From assembly GCF_025398335.1 (NCBI RefSeq), contig NZ_JAODOO010000002.1, positions 124,001 to 188,000 on the forward strand: a stretch of DNA of 64,000 nucleotides, written 5' to 3'. Position numbers and translations under genes: made by a program. A model generated the notes under the pieces. That model was given only the letters and a program-made list of their open reading frames with translations, did not search any database and was not told the origin of the DNA. Source of the DNA: Clostridium sp. CX1 (lineage in GTDB: Bacteria > Bacillota > Clostridia > Clostridiales > Clostridiaceae). Positions 56,631 through 64,000 of the stretch are shown here, in pieces. How positions within the stretch are numbered: the stretch's first letter is position 1; each line of letters opens with the position of its first letter.

Positions 56631-56954
56631 CTAACCTTCATTTGACATTAGATTAATTTTTATCAAACCATCTGCTTCAAAGACATCTATTACATGGTAG
56701 TATTCACCATCAAGTTGAAGCCGATAGCCTAAGTTTGGCTTTTCACAATCGGTAGACTTTACATATATAGTTAAAGTTGATTGAAATACCCCCTGCATTG
56801 CGTTTTCCACTTTTTCAGTACTAGAAAACTTTTCAAAGGCATCTGAATCAATAATAACAGGTATTTGCAGCCCATCAAGGATATGAAGGTCTGCAAATTC
56901 ATTGACATTTATAAAAATATCTAAATCCTTTTTTAGCTGTTCCTTAAAATTCAT
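56631..56954 (-). CDS. head-tail attachment protein (lambda gpFII-like)
   Basis: A 107-residue protein with FVD-like strands: IPVIIDSDAF, LTIYVKSTDCEKPNLGYRLQLDGEYYHVID. Similar to the phage head-tail attachment family. It sits between the small connector and gpZ, as in lambda. Confidence 0.72.
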   Translation of the reverse strand: MNFKEQLKKDLDIFINVNEFADLHILDGLQIPVIIDSDAFEKFSSTEKVENAMQGVFQSTLTIYVKSTDCEKPNLGYRLQLDGEYYHVIDVFEADGLIKINLMSNEG

Positions 56955-56955
56955 C

Positions 56956-57231
56956 TCAATTCACCGCTTTCAAAATAGCATCAATAATCTCTGCCTTTTT
57001 ATTAGAATCATCAATACCTTCAATGTCTCTTTCTTCCACTAATTTTAATAATTCTGCTTTAGTCATAGACTCTAATTCCCTATGTTGTCCGTTATCTTGG
57101 GCGGTTAAACTAACAGCACACTGATTTTCTATTAACTTCTTCGCGAAGTCAGGGGGACAAGAAAACTTATCCCCTTCCTGAATAATCCTTCCACTTAAAA
57201 ATACTGGGTTTAAAGCTTTTAAAATAACCAT
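56956..57231 (-). CDS. head-tail connector with HeH/LEM-like C-terminus
   Basis: About 91 residues from ATG 57231, where AAGGTGA is the ribosome binding site. N-terminus MVILKALNPVFLSGRIIQEGD; C-terminal MTKAELLKLVEERDI then EIIDAILK is a HeH/SAP-like helix-extension-helix, as in gpFI-type packaging proteins. Confidence 0.65.
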   Translation of the reverse strand: MVILKALNPVFLSGRIIQEGDKFSCPPDFAKKLIENQCAVSLTAQDNGQHRELESMTKAELLKLVEERDIEGIDDSNKKAEIIDAILKAVN

Positions 57232-57241
57232 ACCATTCACC

Positions 57242-57577
57242 TTAGCCTATTTTTATTCTTGCTACTGTTCCAGCTGTAGCTTTAGCTTCGACTACCCACC
57301 CAGCAGGGGTATTAGTCCCAGCCGTTACTGTTATGGCAGTACCATTCCAGTACGCTGCTTGTCCGACAGCAAAAACTTCAGTATTCAATGCAGGAAGATC
57401 ATATACCCCAACCACATGAATACTTCCTTTAGCCCCTACAGGTACATCACACCCAGCCACACCTATTCTAGTAGCTAACCTTACTACATCATTAGCTTTA
57501 ATATTAGTCACCCCTGTATTTGTATAATCAATAGCTTCTCCACGTTGAACATAACTTGCTTGAGGGTTATTTAACAT
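57242..57577 (-). CDS. DUF2190 capsid decoration protein
   Basis: A 111-residue protein with GEAIDYTN, GSIHVVGVYDLPA and AVGQAAYWNG as in DUF2190 proteins. These sit next to capsid genes and stabilise heads. One base separates its stop from the next region. Confidence 0.82.
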   Translation of the reverse strand: MLNNPQASYVQRGEAIDYTNTGVTNIKANDVVRLATRIGVAGCDVPVGAKGSIHVVGVYDLPALNTEVFAVGQAAYWNGTAITVTAGTNTPAGWVVEAKATAGTVARIKIG

Positions 57578-57600
57578 ATTTAAACTCCACCTTTCTAAAA

Positions 57601-59064
57601 TTATTGCCCATTATTTTTAACGACTGTTTTATAATCTACGATAGTAACACCATAGTCTATATAAATATCCCATAGATATCCTAGTTGACCAGCAGGTGGC
57701 TGTTTCATAACAATTGTCGGCATATCCAATCCATTTAAGTAGTCAACTTGAATAGGACTTCTTAGTTGGTCAGCAGTCATATACCATTCCTTTGCTCCAT
57801 TAGCTGTTGCATCATCTAGTTCAGCATCGCTAATAATTTTAAAGCTATTGTAGAACGGGTTAGGTATATTAGGATTTGTTTGAGCAGGGTCGATAGATGC
57901 ACCTATTAATTGTCCTGACTTTGTTTCTAAGGCAGTCGGAACCAGCATAAATTTAGCAGGAATATTTAATTTCACTTGACCACCTGCAGCCTTCTGATTT
58001 CTCATCTTCATTCTCATGTCAGATAACGCATCTACACTTGGATTGGATCCTATAGATGATATATTTCCATGGTCAGCTGAGAATAGCTGTTTTCCGTCCC
58101 AAATTGCTGGATTCTTAGCAAGTGTTTGATATACTAATCTATTAATTCCTAGTCTTGCAGATTGTGCATAAAGTGCTGGGATAGTTGATATAAAGTCTAC
58201 ATCATCATTTATAAATGCTTCACGAGTCATACTGAATTGACGACCAAAAGTAAGTAATTGACGAACTGGTCCTTCTTCAGCATTAATGGAATCATGTTTT
58301 AATTCACCATTTTGAGAAACTAATAAAAGTTCACCGGCTGTTCCAGTTTGATAAGTCTTAGTTGGTCTAAAATCTTTTAACGTTCCTCTTCTGGTCCACA
58401 GTTGATAAGTTGTTTCAGCCTCAGTATAAGCTTTTTCAAAAACAGAGCGTGCAGTTTGGTCCATAATGCCAGTAAATAAGCTAGTTGGATTTAAGTACTG
58501 ACGTAACATCTCATCTTCATTTAAACGATAAGCATTTTGCACACCCTCAAGTCTTAGTGTTTCTTTTGCTAATTCTTTTAAAGATAAACCTCGAAGTTCC
58601 TTTGCACCATCAGCTGGTTTTTCAACATTTAATCCAACACGGAGTGCAAGTCCATCCACTGCAGCAGCACGGAACTTATCTCCCTCATCTTGAATAACTC
58701 CTACGCTTGACGGCTTCTTCGTTTTTAATTGCTTTTGAAGTATGAATGCACGCACTTCATCCACTGTATTTCCTGCTTTAATATACTCCTGTGGCTCTAA
58801 CTCAAAGCTTCTGCAAAGATCTGTAATATCCATAGTACGCTGTCTTTCAGCTTCTCTTGCTTGTCTAGCTATTTCTTCATTGTCCGGAACCTGAATTATT
58901 CCAGCAGCCGCTATATTTGTATTATTACCCATTGCCCTCAATGAATCAATGTTGCTCTGTAAGCCATCAAACTCTCTTTGCTCCTCTGTAGTTAAATCAC
59001 GGTGATTTGCTTTAGCCTTATCTAAGATTTCCTGCTGTCTTGCTAACATTTGTTCTAAAGTCAT
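57601..59064 (-). CDS. major capsid protein with N-terminal scaffold-like extension
   Basis: A 487-residue protein. The first ~200 residues are helical (MLARQQEILDKAKANHRDLT) and probably act as a scaffold removed by the adjacent protease. The HK97-like shell domain follows (about 210-487) with QFSMTREAFINDD and the C-terminal YIDYGVTIVDYKTVV. GGAGGG site. Confidence 0.88.
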   Translation of the reverse strand: MTLEQMLARQQEILDKAKANHRDLTTEEQREFDGLQSNIDSLRAMGNNTNIAAAGIIQVPDNEEIARQAREAERQRTMDITDLCRSFELEPQEYIKAGNTVDEVRAFILQKQLKTKKPSSVGVIQDEGDKFRAAAVDGLALRVGLNVEKPADGAKELRGLSLKELAKETLRLEGVQNAYRLNEDEMLRQYLNPTSLFTGIMDQTARSVFEKAYTEAETTYQLWTRRGTLKDFRPTKTYQTGTAGELLLVSQNGELKHDSINAEEGPVRQLLTFGRQFSMTREAFINDDVDFISTIPALYAQSARLGINRLVYQTLAKNPAIWDGKQLFSADHGNISSIGSNPSVDALSDMRMKMRNQKAAGGQVKLNIPAKFMLVPTALETKSGQLIGASIDPAQTNPNIPNPFYNSFKIISDAELDDATANGAKEWYMTADQLRSPIQVDYLNGLDMPTIVMKQPPAGQLGYLWDIYIDYGVTIVDYKTVVKNNGQ

Positions 59065-59077
59065 TTATAATTCCCTC

Positions 59078-59677
59078 CTATAAATAGTTTTTATTTAATT
59101 GAATTTGCTTATAATAAAGTTCCAATGGTGCAGACTTTAAAAGAGTTTTTTGAAATTCATTCATTTCCCTACCTACCCCTACTGTTGCATCGGCAGGAAC
59201 AGAAACAATAGATATTTCTACTGGAAGCCATTTAAGTGCAATACTACATGGCCCTGTAAATTTTCCATTAGCTGATACTTTCCCAGCAGTAACTTCTTCC
59301 CAGCTATCAACTCGATAGCCAACACTAACACCTTTTAACGTACCACTTCTTACCTTCTGATAAATCTTTTCACTTTCATCATCTTCATCAAAGGTAACTA
59401 ATGCTTTTCCCCTGTTATCTTCAATCCAAGCTTTATCGATTCTTCCAATAACCTTGTCTCTGGAATGATTAAAAAGAAGACATCCAATTTCACTTAGTCT
59501 TGATAAATCGCAGGCTCCATCTTGATGGCTTAAAATTTCTGGCCCAAACCATCTATCATAGGGTTCTTCACTTGAGAAGCTTAATTCAACTTGCCGTGAA
59601 CCTTCCTCAACTTCCCTAAAATTAATTCTTGAATATCGCTGGCTAAATTGAGAGTTATTCTCCTTACTATTGCTCAT
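59078..59677 (-). CDS. HK97-family prohead protease
   Basis: A 199-residue S78/U35-type protease. LLFNHSRDKVIGRIDKAWIED carries the catalytic His, and ISIVSVPADATVGVGR the Ser/Asp region. It matures the capsid. Overlaps the portal gene by 11 bp. Confidence 0.87.
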   Translation of the reverse strand: MSNSKENNSQFSQRYSRINFREVEEGSRQVELSFSSEEPYDRWFGPEILSHQDGACDLSRLSEIGCLLFNHSRDKVIGRIDKAWIEDNRGKALVTFDEDDESEKIYQKVRSGTLKGVSVGYRVDSWEEVTAGKVSANGKFTGPCSIALKWLPVEISIVSVPADATVGVGREMNEFQKTLLKSAPLELYYKQIQLNKNYL

Positions 59678-61094
59678 CTTTTATCACCCCCTTCTCCTTC
59701 ATATATTGAATTTCTCTCGCTCTTTGGTCTACGATTTCTTTCCAATCATGGCCATAGGTAGCTGAAAGTTCTGCAAGGGTAGTTTGATTTGTTTCTAATG
59801 CAATTCTATTTGCATTAGCCTCTTTTAGAGGGTCAATCCATTTTTGCCCTGGCGGAGTCCACTCATGCATCATATATTCTTTTTTCTTACCCCAAAAATC
59901 CTTAATTGCAATGGCTCCACTTAAAACGGCAGATATTAAAAAAGTTTCATAGACCTCTGTAAGAAAATGATCAATAAGATATTGCTGTTCAATTTGGTAG
60001 GTTTTTTCATCTTCCAGCAAACCCTGTCGTGCACTACTGTAGTTAACTTGTGACATATCCCTTGAAACGGATTCATAAGAAATCCCTTGGCCACTGCCCG
60101 TCAATCTTTGCTGCAATCTTACAAAGTCAGCTGCACTAGCTCCTTGTGCCGGAGGCTGAACAACAGATACATCCTCCCCAGGACTAAGCTCCATAATCAT
60201 TCCTGGGCTTAACGTTTTTCCTTTATATTGATTAGTATTCTGCTTTCCTCCTGTCCTTCCAATTCCGCCAGTGTCAGGATTCATACGTTTGATAAAAACG
60301 GATAAGCAAGCAGAAACTCTCTCTTTTACACTAACAGCCTCCATATAAGAGTTAACATCTTTAATTCTTGTTATAGTTGGAGACATTTCTGACATTTCAC
60401 GGACTTGGGAAGGTCTCTTTTTAAGCCATAAAAAAATGACGTCATTTGCTTCAATTCGTTCACTTTTTCCCAAATAGAAGCCATTGACATCATATTTTTT
60501 AAAGTAGTATGCAATTGGTCGATTAAATTCATTGTATTCAATACCATTTAAAACCCTGATATTATTTCTACTTATTTGCATTGTATCTAGGTCATCAACT
60601 TCCCTAACCTGTAAAGTAAAGGGTACGACACCCCCTTGAGTATATCTTTTAATAAAAAAAATGCCACCATCAACCTTTTTCCTTCTTAATGCCATTCGAC
60701 ACATTTCATTGAAGCTTTGCTGATAGGTAACATCGCAATTTCTCGGCTTACACCATTCTCTCCACAGCTTCTCAATTTCCGAATTAAGATTTTCATCATC
60801 TGTTTTCGCTTGAAGTTTAAATCCGGTTCCAACCACATTTCTCTCAAAAGCTCCAATGATACTTTCACTCATATCTGAGTTTCTTTCTAAATCACGTGCT
60901 CTGGCACGGATTGTATCACGATAGGCACTATCCGTTTGCTCAGCAGATGCATTTACCGCACGCCATCCTGCATTTAAACGGTCTTCAGTACCAGCATCAT
61001 AACTACGTAATTCCTGATATGCTTTTCTCCAAGCCTCACGCCTATATGCTGCACTTGGAGATATAAATGCTACTGCTTTATCTAGCCAGCTCAC
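59667..61094 (-). CDS. lambda-family portal protein
   Basis: A 475-residue gpB-type portal. The start is placed at GTG 61094 (MSWLDKAVAFISPSAAYRREAW), which AGGAGGTGAT fits, three codons inside the longer frame. Markers: NVVGTGFKLQA, RRKKVDGGIFF and SSARQGLLEDE. It forms the DNA gate at the head vertex. Confidence 0.88.
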   Translation of the reverse strand: MSWLDKAVAFISPSAAYRREAWRKAYQELRSYDAGTEDRLNAGWRAVNASAEQTDSAYRDTIRARARDLERNSDMSESIIGAFERNVVGTGFKLQAKTDDENLNSEIEKLWREWCKPRNCDVTYQQSFNEMCRMALRRKKVDGGIFFIKRYTQGGVVPFTLQVREVDDLDTMQISRNNIRVLNGIEYNEFNRPIAYYFKKYDVNGFYLGKSERIEANDVIFLWLKKRPSQVREMSEMSPTITRIKDVNSYMEAVSVKERVSACLSVFIKRMNPDTGGIGRTGGKQNTNQYKGKTLSPGMIMELSPGEDVSVVQPPAQGASAADFVRLQQRLTGSGQGISYESVSRDMSQVNYSSARQGLLEDEKTYQIEQQYLIDHFLTEVYETFLISAVLSGAIAIKDFWGKKKEYMMHEWTPPGQKWIDPLKEANANRIALETNQTTLAELSATYGHDWKEIVDQRAREIQYMKEKGVIKDEQ

Positions 61095-61099
61095 TCCTA

Positions 61100-61318
61100 T
61101 CACCTCCTGTCAAAAACACCTACATATGTATTACCTAGTAAGTTATCCTGACTATTTTCATAGTTCATTTGAGCCTGCAACTCTTTTTGTCTTGCATAGA
61201 GCAAAGATAAGTCCGCTCTTTTCAACCTTCTTGACCCAATCTGATACTCTTGACCACCAATTTCAATAGCAGTTATAGCCTCATTAATCTGTTTTAACTG
61301 TTCTTCTAAAGATAACAT
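61100..61318 (-). CDS. gpW-like head-tail joining protein
   Basis: A 72-residue lambda gpW-like protein: LEEQLKQINEAITAIEIGGQ and GSRRLKRADLSLL. It joins portal and connector. GGAGGTGTG site; follows terL by 12 bp. Confidence 0.87.
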   Translation of the reverse strand: MLSLEEQLKQINEAITAIEIGGQEYQIGSRRLKRADLSLLYARQKELQAQMNYENSQDNLLGNTYVGVFDRR

Positions 61319-61330
61319 AATTCACACCTC

Positions 61331-63181
61331 CTATAACCATTTATTATTTTTTAACCATGAATCGTTAAAGTCCATGGATTGTGTATTTACATTTTGAGGT
61401 TCTTCCTGTTGTTGTTCCTCTTCTTGCATTAAATGAATACTTCGGACATTCAGAATATCAGCAGCAGCCAATGCATAAACCTCAGTATCTAAATAGTGGT
61501 TATCCGCATGACTTGTTTTTGGTACCCACACTTGATTAATTCGACCACCACTAGTTTTAACATTAACCTTATGCTCCGCTGTTACCTGTTCTGCATACTC
61601 TCGGTCACACCCTTCATAAACCATCCAAGAGCCATTACCATTTGGTTTTCTCATCCTTGAAGCTATCATATCTTTATACTTTCCGCCGTCTACTAATAGC
61701 AGTCGCATGCCATGAGCTTTGGATGTAGCTTTATTAATTGTGCTTATCTTAAAGTGTGAATATCCGCTAGCAGTACCTTTAGCAGGAATTGCCCATTCAC
61801 TATTTTTAGCACAGAAATCATAAACTGCATCTGTCTGGTCTCCTGAGTCAACTGCACAAAGGTTAACCATAAAGGCTTCACCATTTCTTTTTTTGTATTC
61901 TGAATTCATAGCCATTTCAATTTCATTAAAGCTTAACGCTTGGCCATGAGCAATATTTTGACTTGTAAGATACGGCCCCCATGCACGAATGGTCCAATAT
62001 AAGCTAGACTCCTGAACATCAACTCCCCCAGTAAGCATAACTGCCCAATCTGGCACCTCAAATTGTTTATAACTAGTCTGCCTTTCTAGTACCATGTCTG
62101 CATTTGTTTTTAATTTTGTATCTTCCCACGGTTCGGCAAGCCATGAGTTAACGAAGTTTTGAAATTCTTCTGGGTCATCTTTAGTAGTTAGGAATTCTTT
62201 TGCAATCTCTCCAAATCTTACAAAGGGAGAATATAAAGTATTCATCCAGTAAGCTACTTTTCTAGGATATTGTGTCCTTTGCTTAAATACTTCCCACCTA
62301 CCATAACGCAACATCTGTGGTTTATGTTGGTCTGTAATTATACAACCACATTCTTGGCAAACATAAGTAGCTAATTCAGCCCTTTCTGCATAACTCATTC
62401 CCTCTTTTTTTGGCCATTTAATTTGTTCAAGCTTAAGTTCAATATATTCCCCACAATGCGGGCAAGGAACTTTATAATGCTTTTCAATATCAGCACTTTC
62501 TTTAGCTTTCCAAATATGTCCTGTTTTAAGAGTTGGTGTAGATGTCATGAATATCTTTCTGTTATTTGAAAAGGTCTTTGTACGCTCTTTAGCCAATTTA
62601 ATTGGATCTGCTTCTTTTTTACTTGCTCCTGGATACTTGTCAACTTCATCTAAAAGTAAAAACCTAACAGGTTTACTAGCTAAAGAGGATGGTGAATTAG
62701 CACCACTTAAGGTTAAATACAATCCTTCAAATTGTAATTCTAATTTACTGGACTGAAATGGTTTGAATTTTGTTCTTAATTCTCTTGAATTCATTAGCAT
62801 TGGCTGCAATCGATTTTCGGATATACTTTCTGCAAGCTTATCAGACGGATAAACAATCATTGTTGGTGAAGGATCTTGCATAACTATATACCCAACCATA
62901 TTTTGGAGTGCTTCTGTTCCTCCTACCTGTGTTGGTTTAACAAATATAATTTCTTCTGTTTCTGCATTGTTAAACTCATTCATTATATCAACTAAATAGG
63001 GGGTAACAGAATTCTTCCATTTACCAGGTATAGCAGAGGATTTATTATCTAAAATACGATACTTTTCAGACCATTCACTAACTGCTAAGTCCTCAGGTGG
63101 CCTTAATTGTCTTAATGGATTCTTAATGTAATCTGGTAAATTACTTTGCTTTCTTCTTGGCACTATAAACACCGTCCACAC
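61331..63181 (-). CDS. terminase large subunit (GpA family)
   Basis: A 616-residue packaging motor. N-terminal ATPase with VKPTQVGGTE as Walker A near 85 and LLLDEVDKY as Walker B; a zinc-binding CPHCGEY...CQECGC; and the C-terminal nuclease with CAVDSGDQTDAVYDFC. GpA-family terminases cut at cos sites. It overlaps terS by 41 bp; the real start may be the GTG at 63163. Confidence 0.9.
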   Translation of the reverse strand: MWTVFIVPRRKQSNLPDYIKNPLRQLRPPEDLAVSEWSEKYRILDNKSSAIPGKWKNSVTPYLVDIMNEFNNAETEEIIFVKPTQVGGTEALQNMVGYIVMQDPSPTMIVYPSDKLAESISENRLQPMLMNSRELRTKFKPFQSSKLELQFEGLYLTLSGANSPSSLASKPVRFLLLDEVDKYPGASKKEADPIKLAKERTKTFSNNRKIFMTSTPTLKTGHIWKAKESADIEKHYKVPCPHCGEYIELKLEQIKWPKKEGMSYAERAELATYVCQECGCIITDQHKPQMLRYGRWEVFKQRTQYPRKVAYWMNTLYSPFVRFGEIAKEFLTTKDDPEEFQNFVNSWLAEPWEDTKLKTNADMVLERQTSYKQFEVPDWAVMLTGGVDVQESSLYWTIRAWGPYLTSQNIAHGQALSFNEIEMAMNSEYKKRNGEAFMVNLCAVDSGDQTDAVYDFCAKNSEWAIPAKGTASGYSHFKISTINKATSKAHGMRLLLVDGGKYKDMIASRMRKPNGNGSWMVYEGCDREYAEQVTAEHKVNVKTSGGRINQVWVPKTSHADNHYLDTEVYALAAADILNVRSIHLMQEEEQQQEEPQNVNTQSMDFNDSWLKNNKWL

Positions 63182-63659
63182 TCATTTGATAGAGTGCATC
63201 ATTAATAATTTCTGTTAGGCTTTTTTCAATACGCCTTGCCTCAATTGGTTCTACATAAGGGCCAACTTCCGCAGATAGTTTTCTCGAAAGCGACATAGCT
63301 GATTTTTTAAAAACAATAAAAAACCTAGCCAACTCTGCTTCAACTACTTCCTTTTGGATATACTTCCCGTTTGCAATATCTGTTTTCAGCCTAGTCAACT
63401 CAGACTGTGCTTCTTTAAATGCAACCTCTGCTTCTAACTTCTTCTGTTGAAGGTTTACGGATTTACTAACTTCGGAATCAGCATTGTATATTTCACCACG
63501 CCACTTCAACACATGTTTTAAATCCCACCAACCTCGGCTATGTTGTGTTAACCCTTGTCTTTTCCAGTCAGTAAGCGTTCTATCACTAACATCTAATATT
63601 TCGCAAAGAACTTTAGTTGATACAACTATTTTGTTATCGGCCTGCTTAATTCCATCCAT
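63141..63659 (-). CDS. terminase small subunit
   Basis: A 172-residue Nu1-type DNA-binding subunit. An HTH at about 10-45 (LCEILDVSDRTLTDWKRQG) is followed by a long coiled coil (QQKKLEAEVAFKEAQSELTRL). GGGGGGTGAG supports ATG at 63659 over the upstream in-frame start. It selects the packaging site. Confidence 0.85.
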   Translation of the reverse strand: MDGIKQADNKIVVSTKVLCEILDVSDRTLTDWKRQGLTQHSRGWWDLKHVLKWRGEIYNADSEVSKSVNLQQKKLEAEVAFKEAQSELTRLKTDIANGKYIQKEVVEAELARFFIVFKKSAMSLSRKLSAEVGPYVEPIEARRIEKSLTEIINDALYQMSVDGVYSAKKKAK

Positions 63660-63721
63660 AAACTCACCCCCCAATTCCGAAGTTCCGAAGTAAAATTTTT
63701 TGTTTTTATGGAGCAAGATTT

Positions 63722-63767
63722 CGGGGCTCGCTAGCCCCGCACCTCCCGTACCCCCTTAGAAGGACCC
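63722..63767. other. GC-rich palindromic region, candidate cos site
   Basis: CGGGGCT (63722-63728) and AGCCCCG (63733-63739) form a hairpin; GC-rich CACCTCCCGTACCCCC follows. GC-rich DNA directly upstream of terS is the usual place of cos in lambda-like packaging systems. Inferred, not proven. Confidence 0.45.
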
Positions 63768-63789
63768 ATGACTTAATAACTTTGCCTTA

Positions 63790-63804
63790 ATACCATAGTG
63801 GTAT
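63790..63804. repeat. short palindrome
   Basis: ATACCA-TAG-TGGTAT between the candidate cos and the upstream hairpins. Possibly a protein-binding site. Confidence 0.35.
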
Positions 63805-63834
63805 ACTTACTATTATTACTTGTGCAAATAAAAT

Positions 63835-63880
63835 AAGCACCTGGAGTTAACCAAGTGCTTTGCTGTTGCCACGCAACAGC
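63835..63880 (-). terminator. tandem hairpins upstream of terS
   Basis: Two hairpins: AAGCAC.TGG/CCA.GTGCTT (63835-63860), followed on the minus strand by TTATTTTATTT, and GCTGTTG/CAACAGC (63862-63880). They likely end the transcript of the gene to the right. Confidence 0.7.
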
Positions 63881-63939
63881 TTATTAATCTTACATAGTAT
63901 CATTATATCAATTTATATACCCTCATTACTGACAACTTT

Positions 63940-63999
63940 TTAAGAAATCTTTTTTATTCTTAATCCTCTTTGATATGCAAACAATTCTCTTGCTTGCTT
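63940..63999 (-). CDS. C-terminal end of an unseen gene
   Basis: The minus-strand frame is open from the right edge to a TAA at 63942-63940 and encodes KQARELFAYQRGLRIKKIS. It is followed by the tandem hairpins. Too short to name; the start lies outside the window. Confidence 0.35.
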   Translation of the reverse strand, partial: KQARELFAYQRGLRIKKIS

Positions 64000-64000
64000 T

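Larger units (their letters stand above)
36560..64000. mobile_element. plasmid-like mobilization block joined to a contractile-tail prophage (right end outside window)
   Basis: All genes from 36,679 to the right edge read on the minus strand and are of plasmid or phage type. The left 5 kb holds rep-like, RHH, relaxase, coupling ATPase and XRE genes. The remaining 22 kb holds lysis, recombinase, tail, head and packaging genes. The left limit is placed between the miaB start and the rep-like stop. No att repeat could be paired because the right end is not present. It may be one integrated phage-plasmid or two adjacent elements. Confidence 0.8.

Overview
The window is AT-rich, codes densely on both strands, uses strong AGGAGG-type ribosome binding sites and has many long intrinsic terminators. 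The run miaB-mutS-mutL-miaA-hfq-(methionine gamma-lyase family)-lexA, a zinc-free S4 paralogue, a fruRKA operon and 2-hydroxyacyl-CoA dehydratase activase genes all point to a Clostridium (Clostridiaceae) chromosome. No rRNA, tRNA, CRISPR array or insertion sequence was seen.

Positions 1-36,560 are ordinary chromosome. The main units are: the end of a pyruvate-kinase-like gene; a PIN/zinc-ribbon protein; a HAD phosphatase; a fructose operon (fruR-fruK-fruA) behind six helically phased TTGA repeats; a TerC-type membrane protein behind a probable yybP-ykoY manganese riboswitch; an iron-dependent alcohol dehydrogenase; a UV endonuclease; an HD-GYP protein; a ClpE-like unfoldase; small enzymes; ribosomal protein S4 (C- form); a three-gene acyl-CoA dehydratase activase cluster; an unknown HTH gene paired with a tyrosine recombinase; lexA with an SOS box; and hfq-miaA-mutL-mutS-miaB.

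From about 36,570 to the right edge every gene is on the minus strand and belongs to mobile DNA that continues past the window. Nearest the chromosome is a plasmid-like block: a replication-initiator-like protein, a short ribbon-helix-helix (RHH) repressor gene, a non-coding stretch with a 19-bp inverted repeat, a divergent Pre/Mob (MobV-like) relaxase, a coiled-coil protein, a VirD4/TraG-type coupling ATPase, a second RHH protein and an XRE regulator. Next to it, in transcription order from the right, is a contractile-tail phage: terminase, gpW, portal, protease, capsid, connectors, sheath, tube, frameshifted tail chaperone, tape measure, P2-type baseplate genes, fibre, XkdX, tyrosine recombinase, holin and amidase. 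No type IV secretion channel is seen.

The most unusual feature is this combination of replication, copy-control-like and mobilization modules (relaxase plus coupling protein) with a complete myophage structural block. The rep and RHH genes have promoters with the same 13-bp operator candidate at the same distance from the -10 box, so they probably share one repressor. The right end and any attachment sites are not visible, so an integrated phage-plasmid and a prophage beside an integrated mobilizable element both remain possible.
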